Of a DNA stretch of 7,438 nucleotides, positions 1 to 6,278 are shown piece by piece. A program made the position numbers and the translations under genes. Source of the DNA: Gammaproteobacteria bacterium (GTDB lineage: Bacteria; Pseudomonadota; Gammaproteobacteria; GRL18); assembly GCA_013139395.1 (NCBI GenBank), contig WTAX01000262.1, forward strand, positions 1-7,438, written 5' to 3'. Below the pieces are notes generated by a model that was not told where the DNA came from, did not search any database, and saw nothing but the letters and a program-made list of their open reading frames with translations. The number at the start of each line of letters is the position of its first letter. Position 1 is the stretch's first letter.

Positions 1-632
1 AAGAATCCGGCTGGCCTGAATGGCCTTATTATCGCCCGGTTTTTTACCAAACGATAAACAATAAGCTGCCTATTATTGCCGCTAATCTGGATCTTAAACA
101 GGTACGTAAGGTCATTAGAGAAGGCAGTCAGATTCTTGCTCAGGAGTATCAGGATTTATTAACAAAATACCAATACGATAAGGCACTCAAAAAAGAATTA
201 GAACAGGAAGTACAATCTGCTCATTGTGATATGCTGCCGGAAAAAATGCTCGCCCCTATGTTGTTGGGACAGCAGACACGAGATCTTGCCATGATGCAGG
301 CCATCCAGTCAACTCTATCAAAAAACAGTACAGCAGCAAAATCTCAAATTGTTCTTATTGCCGGCTCTGGTCACACCCGCACCGATTACGGCATCCCTTT
401 TTATTTACAGCAGGAAAATCCCGAATTAACTATGATCAGCATTGCTTTTATGGAAGTCAGTGAAGATAAATTTAAGCCGGATGATTATGCCAAAGCCTGG
501 AGTAAAACAGCCGCACAGCTGCCCTTTGATTATGTCTGGTTTACCGTCAGAGCAGAACGGGAAGATCAATGTGAAAAAATGAAGGAACATATGAAGAAAA
601 GAATGGAAAAAAGAATAAAGAATAAAGAATAA
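1..632 (+). CDS. ChaN-family (haem-binding, Tiki-like) lipoprotein, 3' part
   Basis: The frame is open from base 3 to the TAA at 630-632, giving 209 visible residues; the start and any lipoprotein signal lie left of the window. The block SGWPEWPYYRPVF (visible residues 2-14) followed by LPIIAANL, the block CDMLPEKMLAPMLLGQQTRDLAM (about 75-97), and LIAGSGHTRTDYGIP (about 118-132) are the recognisable signatures of the ChaN/DUF399 family. Known members are outer-membrane or periplasmic lipoproteins linked to haem or iron uptake, and the fold belongs to the Tiki/TraB-like superfamily. Roughly the last two thirds of a family-length protein is present. The end, after TVRAERED, is a Lys/Met/Glu-rich tail whose last residues are encoded by a 7-bp tandem repeat, so the natural C-terminus has probably been replaced or lengthened by low-complexity sequence. 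It is convergent with all other genes here, so no functional link to them is implied. Family call is firm; the haem role is inferred from relatives. Confidence 0.85.
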   Translation, partial: ESGWPEWPYYRPVFYQTINNKLPIIAANLDLKQVRKVIREGSQILAQEYQDLLTKYQYDKALKKELEQEVQSAHCDMLPEKMLAPMLLGQQTRDLAMMQAIQSTLSKNSTAAKSQIVLIAGSGHTRTDYGIPFYLQQENPELTMISIAFMEVSEDKFKPDDYAKAWSKTAAQLPFDYVWFTVRAEREDQCEKMKEHMKKRMEKRIKNKE

Positions 633-659
633 AGAATAAAGAATAAAGAATAAAGAATA
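613..659 (+). repeat. (GAATAAA)6 heptanucleotide tandem repeat across a stop codon
   Basis: Six perfect copies of GAATAAA run from 613 to 654, followed by a partial GAATA. The ChaN-family stop codon TAA (630-632) is in the third copy. Because 7 is not a multiple of 3, three consecutive units present all three frames, and each frame meets a TAA. Copy-number slippage downstream of unit three therefore leaves the protein unchanged, and slippage earlier changes only a few tail residues. The array is directly visible; its instability is inferred. Confidence 0.95.
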
Positions 660-692
660 GTCATACACCCAAGAGTAAATATCACCAAGTTT

Positions 693-722
693 TAGCCTGT
701 TTGATATATTGTAGGCTATTTA
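693..722 (+). terminator. Possible weak intrinsic terminator for the ChaN-family gene
   Basis: TAGCCTG (693-699) can pair with TAGGCTA (712-718), giving six Watson-Crick pairs plus one G-U around a 12-nt loop. It is followed by a short T-rich run (TTTAACATTTATT). It sits about 60 bp beyond the stop. The loop is large and the T-run interrupted, so this is a weak candidate. Confidence 0.35.
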
Positions 723-1026
723 ACATTTATTGAGACAGAAATTCATGGGCAGAGTTAAAATAAAATATCCTGCATAACAAAATCATCAAGCCCAATATCA
801 AAATTGACATGTTAGTTCATAAAAATTTCTTAGCCAACTGAATACAAAACGCCATAGAATTATCTGTATCTTAAGGCAAACATCAAGACATAATACACTC
901 AAAACCGTCACACAATAATCACCCTACACATCTCTTACAATAAGAATCACCTTTTGCGAACATAAACGAATTACACATTAGAACAAACAAAACAACTGTA
1001 AGCTCACATAATTGATATTTTTTCGT

Positions 1027-1046
1027 AAAAAATTATTGTCAATAAT
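1027..1046 (-). terminator. Possible AT-only terminator after the Met/His-rich gene
   Basis: Read on the - strand, the perfect dyad ATTATTG-A-CAATAAT (1046-1032) runs straight into TTTTTT (1032-1027). With a realistic loop only five A-U pairs remain, so the hairpin would be weak, although position and T-run fit the end of the two-gene unit, 23 bp past its stop. The dyad could instead be a protein-binding site. Confidence 0.3.
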
Positions 1047-1068
1047 AATAAAACCAAGATAATTTTTT

Positions 1069-1680
1069 TTAAAAATTGTAAAACTCATGCTTTTGATTTC
1101 CTGGGAATTTTAAATATAATGCAATGGAGACTTCTCCTGTATTACCTGAGTCATCAGGATCAAGTTGTAATTCAAAGCTGTTTAGCCTCTCCTGATTTTC
1201 TGATGGAACAAGAAACAGGTAAGTGTCCCAGGATTCCTCATCAACAAAAGATTGAGTCACCTTGATAAAAGCCTGAAACAAGCCAGACTTCATCGGACGA
1301 GTATATTCATCATATAAGTACAGCTCAAAGCCACACTCTTTTGAATAAACACCTTCAATATGATAGTGTCTGTTTGCAGCCATAAAAAATTGCCCTCCAT
1401 GCCGTGGCTCATGATCCATATGCGGCATAGTCATATCTTGAGAGTTGTTTACATTGGGTTGGGCTTTTACCTCCAATGAACGATTTTGACAAAACTCAGA
1501 TTCAGTTTTAGATGTTGTTGTATTCACAACAGACTGAACTTTTTCCATAGGTGAGTTTTTATCTATTGCCAGTGTATCAGTATTATATGTTGCCAGCACT
1601 TTAGTAAAGTTAAATATAAATATTAACAGAATTGAAGCAGCCATTAATACCACAAAGTATTTATTTATATTTTTTATCAT
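1069..1680 (-). CDS. Membrane-anchored Met/His-rich protein, putative periplasmic metal-binding partner
   Basis: The protein has 203 residues from the ATG at 1680. That start lies one base after the stop of the upstream DoxX-like gene, so the two are surely co-transcribed and probably translationally coupled. A TTG nine bases earlier is open but has no suitably spaced ribosome site. Residues 8-30 are a single hydrophobic helix after a Lys-containing N-terminus, so the rest should be periplasmic. A Ser/Thr/Asn-rich linker (about 35-80) leads to MTMPHMDH (83-90), HGG (94-96) and HYH (105-107). The next stretch, IEGVYSKECGFELYLYDEYTRPM, looks like a small beta-rich domain that I have seen beside HGG motifs in uncharacterised envelope proteins. 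Met/His clusters of this kind bind copper in several families; here that is inference. Cys64 and Cys116 could form a disulfide. I do not recognise a named gene. Confidence 0.75.
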   Translation of the reverse strand: MIKNINKYFVVLMAASILLIFIFNFTKVLATYNTDTLAIDKNSPMEKVQSVVNTTTSKTESEFCQNRSLEVKAQPNVNNSQDMTMPHMDHEPRHGGQFFMAANRHYHIEGVYSKECGFELYLYDEYTRPMKSGLFQAFIKVTQSFVDEESWDTYLFLVPSENQERLNSFELQLDPDDSGNTGEVSIALYLKFPGNQKHEFYNF

Positions 1681-1681
1681 G

Positions 1682-2674
1682 CTAAGCAAACCTGACAGAA
1701 TATGTTTTCTTCAGGTTAGAGCGGCTGCCATATGATAATATAATCAAAGCAATAGAAAAAATAGGTAAGTGACCAACCAACTCGTGAATCCCGGTTAAGA
1801 TTGATGTCATTATAAAAAAGAATGCCACAACAAGCATAACAAATCGGGTTGAAATCCCCAGTATGAGCATAATGCCGAATAATGATTCTGCTACTCCACC
1901 AGCAAATACAAAATGTAAATTAGTGAATTGTTCAAACCCCATAAGAGCAATAAAATTATAAAAACTGTTTTCCTCCATAAAAACAAGTCCCATTCCGGGA
2001 TCCAGTAATTTGTTATGTACAGCCAGCACTAACAATTGTAAACCAATAGCTATTCGCAAAACTCTTGCCGCACTAGTAGCACCAAACGGAATTGGCACAT
2101 TCACTTTTTTTAACAGACTACGATCACGGAGGTTTATTCGAGGTGAAATTAATATCAGAGCAAGAGCAAGACCCACAAATTCAAAAAGATAATCGATTAA
2201 TAATTCCATAGGCAGCATAACTGGTAATGATAAAATAATAAGTATTAATAAAACACCCGAAAATAACGGGGAAACAAACAACATCGCCAGCACAGAAAGT
2301 TGTATTATCATACCATTTGTTTTCATACCTTCAGACAAAATGAGATTTGGAGCTAAGAAAACACCTTGTACAATATTCACTGTTAACATGACTGCAATAA
2401 TAAAACTCAAAAAATGCCACTCAAGACCAGCCATAGGATAAGGTTTAGAAAGGATTGAGTAAAAAGAATTATTTTCAGAAGATATTTTTTCAAGCCTTAC
2501 ACACACAAATACAAAGAATGCACCACCTAAAAGAATCAATAACATCAACCAGTCCATTTGATAGGTAACATCTTTATAAATACCTTCATCTTCAACAAAC
2601 CAGCGTAAATGAGCAAAGCAGTTCTGGCTGAATATAAGAAAAAATAATATGACTATGATGTATATTTTTTTCAT
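1682..2674 (-). CDS. DoxX-like polytopic membrane protein with a predicted N-terminal histidine
   Basis: The protein has 330 residues. The ATG at 2674 is preceded by a strong AAGGAG at six bases. Residues 1-21 are a signal peptide (Lys-Lys, then IYIIVILFFLIF, ending NCFA), and cleavage after Ala21 would expose His22 in the sequence HLRWFVEDEG. About seven or eight hydrophobic segments follow, near 43-60, 88-107, 124-155 (one or two), 157-176, 204-222, 253-275, 277-293 and 302-316. The C-terminal half (about 200-316) resembles the DoxX/DoxD four-helix fold, with VHNKLLDPG (219-227), FAGGVAESLFGI (257-268) and GIHELVGHLPIF (295-306). DoxX-like proteins are membrane components tied to thiosulfate:quinone oxidation or redox stress in some species, but most are uncharacterised. 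The exposed His1 and the Met/His-rich partner one base downstream suggest metal handling in the periplasm. No catalytic function can be assigned. This gene and its partner look more AT-rich than the RTX gene. Confidence 0.75.
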   Translation of the reverse strand: MKKIYIIVILFFLIFSQNCFAHLRWFVEDEGIYKDVTYQMDWLMLLILLGGAFFVFVCVRLEKISSENNSFYSILSKPYPMAGLEWHFLSFIIAVMLTVNIVQGVFLAPNLILSEGMKTNGMIIQLSVLAMLFVSPLFSGVLLILIILSLPVMLPMELLIDYLFEFVGLALALILISPRINLRDRSLLKKVNVPIPFGATSAARVLRIAIGLQLLVLAVHNKLLDPGMGLVFMEENSFYNFIALMGFEQFTNLHFVFAGGVAESLFGIMLILGISTRFVMLVVAFFFIMTSILTGIHELVGHLPIFSIALIILSYGSRSNLKKTYSVRFA

Positions 2675-2680
2675 AAATAA

Positions 2681-2686
2681 CTCCTT
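2681..2686 (-). promoter_or_regulatory. Strong ribosome binding site of the DoxX-like gene
   Basis: AAGGAG lies six bases upstream of the ATG at 2674 on the - strand. It fixes that start and shows that this gene is translated independently of the upstream exporter genes. Confidence 0.85.
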
Positions 2687-2743
2687 ATTTTATATGATTT
2701 ATTTAATTCTTGATCTCAGAAAAGAATAAGTGCCCCATTATCT

Positions 2744-2763
2744 TCACGTGACGGATAGCGCTA
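2744..2763. promoter_or_regulatory. Two adjacent 8-bp palindromes upstream of the DoxX-like gene
   Basis: TCACGTGA (2744-2751) and TAGCGCTA (2756-2763) are perfect palindromes four bases apart, in the 117-bp gap between the membrane fusion protein gene and the DoxX-like gene. GATAGC (2754-2759) can also pair with GCTATC (2788-2793), which overlaps the fusion-protein stop, to make a long-loop hairpin with no T-run. The position, about 70-90 bases upstream of the DoxX-like start, suits an operator. I could not fix a convincing -35/-10 pair. The palindromes are certain; the function is not. Confidence 0.35.
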
Positions 2764-2791
2764 GTTGTATTTGGTACAAAATAAAAAGCTA

Positions 2792-4126
2792 TCACGCCTC
2801 ATTAAACGCGCGCGCCAGCATGTCCTTAATTGGTTTGAGCATGTAGCCAAGTACTGTACGTTCTCCAGTTTGTATCATTACTTCAACAGGCATACCAGAG
2901 ATGAGTATTAGTTTATATTCATCTAAAAGTGAAAGACTGTCATCAGTTAAAACCAGATTGGCTTTATAGAATATTTGCTGTTGCTGCGGGTTTTCATAAA
3001 CATCGTTTGATATATCATGCAATATTCCATAGAGAGGCGGCATTTTACTGGACTCTGCGAATACTGAAAAACGCATTTCAGCTTTTTGCCCAATCTTCAG
3101 TACATCAATGTCCATTGGTGAAACCTGTGCCTGAATAATAAAATTACGATCAGTAGGTACAATCTGCATAATTTCCTCCCCCGGTTTTAAAATCTGACCC
3201 AGAGTGACAATATCTAAACCTTTGATTTTTCCAGCCACTGGCGCTTTAATGTCAATATGGGCCAGTTTATCTTTAACGGCCAGATATTCTGCGTATAAGC
3301 GGCTCTGTTGAGCATGATATTCACTGAGCTGAGACGTTACTTCCTGTATGTATTCACTGCCTTTAAGTAATATCTGGTGCTCAGTTTCCGCATGGATTTC
3401 AGTCAGACGTGATATTTCACTTTCAGTAGAGAATATTTCTCCCATCAAGCGACTTTGATTACGCTTCAATTCACGTAGTTTGGTTTTTGCAACGAAATTT
3501 TTACCCACCAAAGTTTTAAAGCCGGCAACATCTTGTTTAAGTAAGGCCAGTCGGGAATGGATGGTCTTCAGTTGAAGTTTCAAGCCGCTGACCTGTTTAG
3601 TGTACTGAACCAGACGCTGATTCAGTACTCTTTGTTCTGAATGCAGAGTTTTACGCCGTGAATTAAATAGGTTCAGCTGAGTAAGCAGGGTTTCCCTTTC
3701 AAATAGTGTTTTAGCATTACGCTTAAGTTTTTGAGAAAAAACAAGAGCATCTTTATTATCCCTTTCTGTTTTCAGGCGTTCAACATGAGTTGAAATTTCA
3801 AACAATTGTTTTTGTACGTTATCCCGGCGAATTTCCAATAAGGTACTGTCCAGTTGTAATAACAGTTGCCCCTGTTCGACCCAGTCACCATCTTTGATGG
3901 CAATATTTTTTACCTCACCACCATCAAGATGTTGTACAATTTTGTTTTTTGAGGCGACACTAATTTGACCGTTTGCCACTACAGCACTTTTAAGTGGAGC
4001 AAGACTTGACCATAATACCATAATACCAAAGGTGAAAAATAAAATCATAAATCCCTTTCGAACAAAGGGTCTGTAATCAAAATTTAACTCATCAGATGTA
4101 TTTTTTTTAATCTTAGCTTGCTTCAC
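2792..4126 (-). CDS. Type I secretion membrane fusion protein, HlyD/PrtE-like
   Basis: The protein is 444 residues when started at the GTG at 4126, which has GAGAGG seven bases upstream; a TTG at 4141 in the same frame would itself abut that ribosome site and is disfavoured. A cytoplasmic N-terminus of about 25 residues leads to one inner-membrane helix (about 26-45). Next come the first half of a biotinyl-lipoyl-like domain (HLDGGEVKNIAIKDGDWVEQ, 66-85), a long helical hairpin predicted as coiled coil (about 100-285), the second lipoyl half (IDIKAPVAGKIKGL, 291-304) and a beta-barrel region. The C-terminal segment SGMPVEVMIQTGERT (410-424) matches the HlyD-family signature region. In this family the protein bridges the inner-membrane ABC exporter to a TolC-type outer-membrane channel in the periplasm. 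The gene overlaps the exporter gene by 14 bases, so translation is probably coupled. Length and architecture are normal for the AprE/PrtE branch. No TolC homologue follows; the next gene is unrelated. Confidence 0.93.
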   Translation of the reverse strand: MKQAKIKKNTSDELNFDYRPFVRKGFMILFFTFGIMVLWSSLAPLKSAVVANGQISVASKNKIVQHLDGGEVKNIAIKDGDWVEQGQLLLQLDSTLLEIRRDNVQKQLFEISTHVERLKTERDNKDALVFSQKLKRNAKTLFERETLLTQLNLFNSRRKTLHSEQRVLNQRLVQYTKQVSGLKLQLKTIHSRLALLKQDVAGFKTLVGKNFVAKTKLRELKRNQSRLMGEIFSTESEISRLTEIHAETEHQILLKGSEYIQEVTSQLSEYHAQQSRLYAEYLAVKDKLAHIDIKAPVAGKIKGLDIVTLGQILKPGEEIMQIVPTDRNFIIQAQVSPMDIDVLKIGQKAEMRFSVFAESSKMPPLYGILHDISNDVYENPQQQQIFYKANLVLTDDSLSLLDEYKLILISGMPVEVMIQTGERTVLGYMLKPIKDMLARAFNEA

Positions 4127-6203
4127 TGGTGTGCCTCTCAATGCTTCTTGTTACACTGCTGTTTTTGGCTGCTGGTATCATGTTGTGTATAGATGCTCCT
4201 TTCTTATCGTCAGCTTCAATCTTACGACAGTTATCTGCCATAGCGGCAGCCAGTCGATTACGGCTCTTTGCTATAGCCGCAGCCATACGCTTATTGGCAG
4301 CATTGGCAGCCTTACGTGCTGCGCTAATTCGTATTCGATTATTGGTGTCATTAGCCGCCTGCATGCTTGCTGGTGCCTGATTTTTGGTTGTGTTGACTTC
4401 TCTACGTGTTGTGTTCACCGGCAGACGATTATTAGTTATATTGGCTTCTCTATGTGGTGCTGTATCCACTGGCAGATGATTATTGGCTGAAATGGAATTT
4501 TGCTTGTGTCCCATAAGGTGCGTAATTACCTTCCATGCAGGTCCATAGAGGCTCAGGGTACCGCCCTTTAGCAGCAGTATTTTATCAACAATCTGGAGAA
4601 TTTTTTTACGGTGGCTGACCAGAATCAGCGTTGTATTCTGCTCTTTAAGCTTCAGGCAGGCACGACTTAATGCTTTTTCACCTTTTCTATCAAGATTTGC
4701 GTTTGGCTCATCCAGTACCACCAGTTTTGGTTGACCATATACTGCTCTGGCCAGGCCGACTAATTGCCTTTGCCCGCCAGACAATACGGATCCGCCTGGA
4801 CCAATAGGTGTATCATAACCTTCCGGGAGATGTCGTATCATTGAATCTATTCCTGCCAATTGTGCCGCCTTGATAATTTTCTTATGATCGACTTCACCAA
4901 AGCGTACAATATTTTCTGCAATAGTACCTTCAAATAATTCAATATCCTGTGGTAAATAACCAATGTGCGGTCCCAATTCATCCAGATTCCAGTGCTGTAT
5001 TTCTGTGTCATCCAGTCGCACTTCCCCCTGCGTTAATGGCCATAAACCTAATATCGCTCGTACCAATGAAGATTTTCCTGCCGCACTGGGCCCGATAATG
5101 GCTAATGACTGACCTGCGGGCAATTCAAAACTCAGACCTTTCAGAGAATAACGTTTGCTGCCGGGAGGACGCATGACAATATTATTGACTTGAATGTGTC
5201 CCTCAGGCTCAGGCAAACTCATATGAGATATTATTTCAGATTGTTGTTCCAGAAACTCGTGCAGCCGTTGAACCCCTGCACGTGCGGAAACAAATTGTTT
5301 CCAGGCACCAATACTTTGATCAATTGGCGCTAAGGCACGCCCCATGATAATGGAGCCTGCGATCATCATTCCTGCGGTAATGTGATTATTGATTGCCAGA
5401 TAGGCACCTAAACCAAGGATCAGTGATTGAAACAGCATGCGTAATGTTTTACTTAAGCTGATAAAAAAACCTGACCGATCTGAAACCTGAGAATGTTCTT
5501 GCAAAGCCTGTTCATATTGGACTTGCCAGCGTTTTTTGAATTGTTCCTGCATACCCATCGCCTGGATCACTTCACTATTGCGTAGTGTTGCACTGACCAT
5601 ATTGGATGCAGTATGTTGAGATTCGCTGGATTTTTTGTGCAGGTTTGCGGTTGATAATTCATTGAATAGTGCCAGAACAATGAGCACTACAGCAGAGCCG
5701 ACAGCAAACCAGCCGAAAAGTGGATCAAATAAAAACAATAAACCCAGATAAATTGGTGTCCAGGGCATATCAAAAAATGCAAAGGGGGCATTGCTGGATA
5801 AAAATTGTCGCACTGTGGCCAAATCATTTAGTGCCTGATTATTGGCATGCTCTGGATTTTTTAAGGCATTGTTATGTACGGCAGTAAAAATGTGAGGGGC
5901 CACATTTTGGTCTATTGAAAATGCAGTATGGGCCAATATTCGTGAGCGGACATACTCCAGTATACCCATTGTTAAGAACATCCAGACCAATATCAATGAT
6001 ATAAATAATAGTGTTTCCTGGCTGCGGCTGCTCATCACTCGATCATATACCTGCAGCATGTATAAGGGTGGTGCCAGCATCAACAGGTTAATAAATAGAC
6101 TGAACAGACTGATGTAAATTATACTTTTCCAGAAGGCACGTTCCTGATCCTTATTATTTGAAAAAGTTGAAAATTTGTGTACAAAGTCTTTAAACGTTTT
6201 CAT
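4113..6203 (-). CDS. Type I secretion ABC exporter (PrtD-like) with an unusual C-terminal tail
   Basis: The protein has 696 residues. The ATG at 6203 has only a weak AAAG upstream. Residues about 25-320 form the transmembrane domain, beginning with helices near 28-52 and 62-84; there is no C39-like peptidase domain, as expected for exporters of RTX proteins with C-terminal signals. The nucleotide-binding domain spans about 335-562: Walker A GPSAAGKSS (371-379), Q-loop Gln419, signature LSGGQ (474-478), Walker B LVVLDE with catalytic Glu499, and switch His531. All key ATPase residues are present, so it should be active. It probably dimerises in the inner membrane and powers export of the neighbouring RTX protein with the fusion protein encoded next. 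PrtD relatives usually end near residue 570; here about 130 extra residues (566-696) are added, basic and rich in Ala, Asn and Thr, partly repetitive, with a single Cys659. The tail is continuous with the frame and its function is unknown. Confidence 0.94.
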   Translation of the reverse strand: MKTFKDFVHKFSTFSNNKDQERAFWKSIIYISLFSLFINLLMLAPPLYMLQVYDRVMSSRSQETLLFISLILVWMFLTMGILEYVRSRILAHTAFSIDQNVAPHIFTAVHNNALKNPEHANNQALNDLATVRQFLSSNAPFAFFDMPWTPIYLGLLFLFDPLFGWFAVGSAVVLIVLALFNELSTANLHKKSSESQHTASNMVSATLRNSEVIQAMGMQEQFKKRWQVQYEQALQEHSQVSDRSGFFISLSKTLRMLFQSLILGLGAYLAINNHITAGMMIAGSIIMGRALAPIDQSIGAWKQFVSARAGVQRLHEFLEQQSEIISHMSLPEPEGHIQVNNIVMRPPGSKRYSLKGLSFELPAGQSLAIIGPSAAGKSSLVRAILGLWPLTQGEVRLDDTEIQHWNLDELGPHIGYLPQDIELFEGTIAENIVRFGEVDHKKIIKAAQLAGIDSMIRHLPEGYDTPIGPGGSVLSGGQRQLVGLARAVYGQPKLVVLDEPNANLDRKGEKALSRACLKLKEQNTTLILVSHRKKILQIVDKILLLKGGTLSLYGPAWKVITHLMGHKQNSISANNHLPVDTAPHREANITNNRLPVNTTRREVNTTKNQAPASMQAANDTNNRIRISAARKAANAANKRMAAAIAKSRNRLAAAMADNCRKIEADDKKGASIHNMIPAAKNSSVTRSIERHTSEAS
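4134..4139 (-). promoter_or_regulatory. Ribosome binding site inside the exporter gene, deciding the GTG start
   Basis: GAGAGG, seven bases before the GTG at 4126, lies inside the last codons of the ABC exporter gene. Its spacing supports the GTG over the TTG at 4141, and it implies that the fusion protein is translated by ribosomes finishing or reinitiating at the exporter stop (4115-4113). Confidence 0.6.
4393..4491 (-). repeat. Two imperfect 48/51-bp tandem units in the exporter tail
   Basis: Units 4393-4440 and 4441-4491 share TTGRCTTCTCTAYGTG at one end and GGCAGAYGATTATT at the other; the second is three bases longer. They encode NNHLPVDTAPHREANI and NNRLPVNTTRREVNT on the - strand. 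A further GATTATTGG near 4338 encodes the related NNRIRIS, so more decayed copies extend through about 4250-4390. The in-frame indel preserves coding, which supports the tail being translated. Confidence 0.7.
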
Positions 6204-6233
6204 AATCTTTAATCAGTAAAAGGTTTAATAAAG

Positions 6234-6268
6234 AAAAAAGGTGACGACGATCTCTCGTCAGTCACCTT
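6234..6268 (-). terminator. Strong intrinsic terminator between RTX gene and exporter
   Basis: On the - strand AAGGTGACTGACGA (6268-6255), a GAGA loop and TCGTCGTCACCTT (6250-6238) form a 13-bp stem with a single bulged base. It flows into six T residues (6239-6234). It lies 120 bp after the RTX stop and 30 bp before the exporter ATG. It should end most RTX transcripts, leaving only read-through for the exporter genes unless a separate promoter exists. Confidence 0.92.
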
Positions 6269-6278
6269 GTTTAAATAG

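Larger units (their letters stand above)
661..1068. other. AT-rich convergent intergenic region without a recognisable gene
   Basis: About 400 bp lie between the 3' ends of the ChaN-family gene (+) and the Met/His-rich gene (-). Both strands have frequent stops and only very short open stretches; for example an ATG at 744 runs ten codons without a ribosome binding site. Apart from the two candidate terminator hairpins at its ends, I see no tRNA, inverted terminal repeat, array or clear promoter. The convergent arrangement needs no promoter here. Confidence 0.7.

Noticed and set aside
426..668. 80-codon - strand frame over the end of the ChaN-family gene
   Set aside because: Its start consists of the GAATAAA array read backwards (repeating FFILYSL) and the rest is antisense to conserved ChaN sequence.
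1681..1689. TTG start at 1689 for the Met/His-rich gene
   Set aside because: The ATG at 1680 directly follows the upstream stop, which is a classic coupled arrangement; the TTG has no suitably spaced ribosome site and adds only three residues.
2010..2192. 60-codon + strand frame inside the DoxX-like gene
   Set aside because: It is antisense to a well-supported membrane protein gene, has no ribosome site and no recognisable product.
4129..4490. Two + strand open frames (83 and 119 codons) opposite the exporter tail
   Set aside because: They are antisense to an in-frame continuation of the exporter, lack ribosome sites, and owe their openness to the repeated GNN-rich codons of the tail; the products are Cys/Ile-rich without family resemblance.
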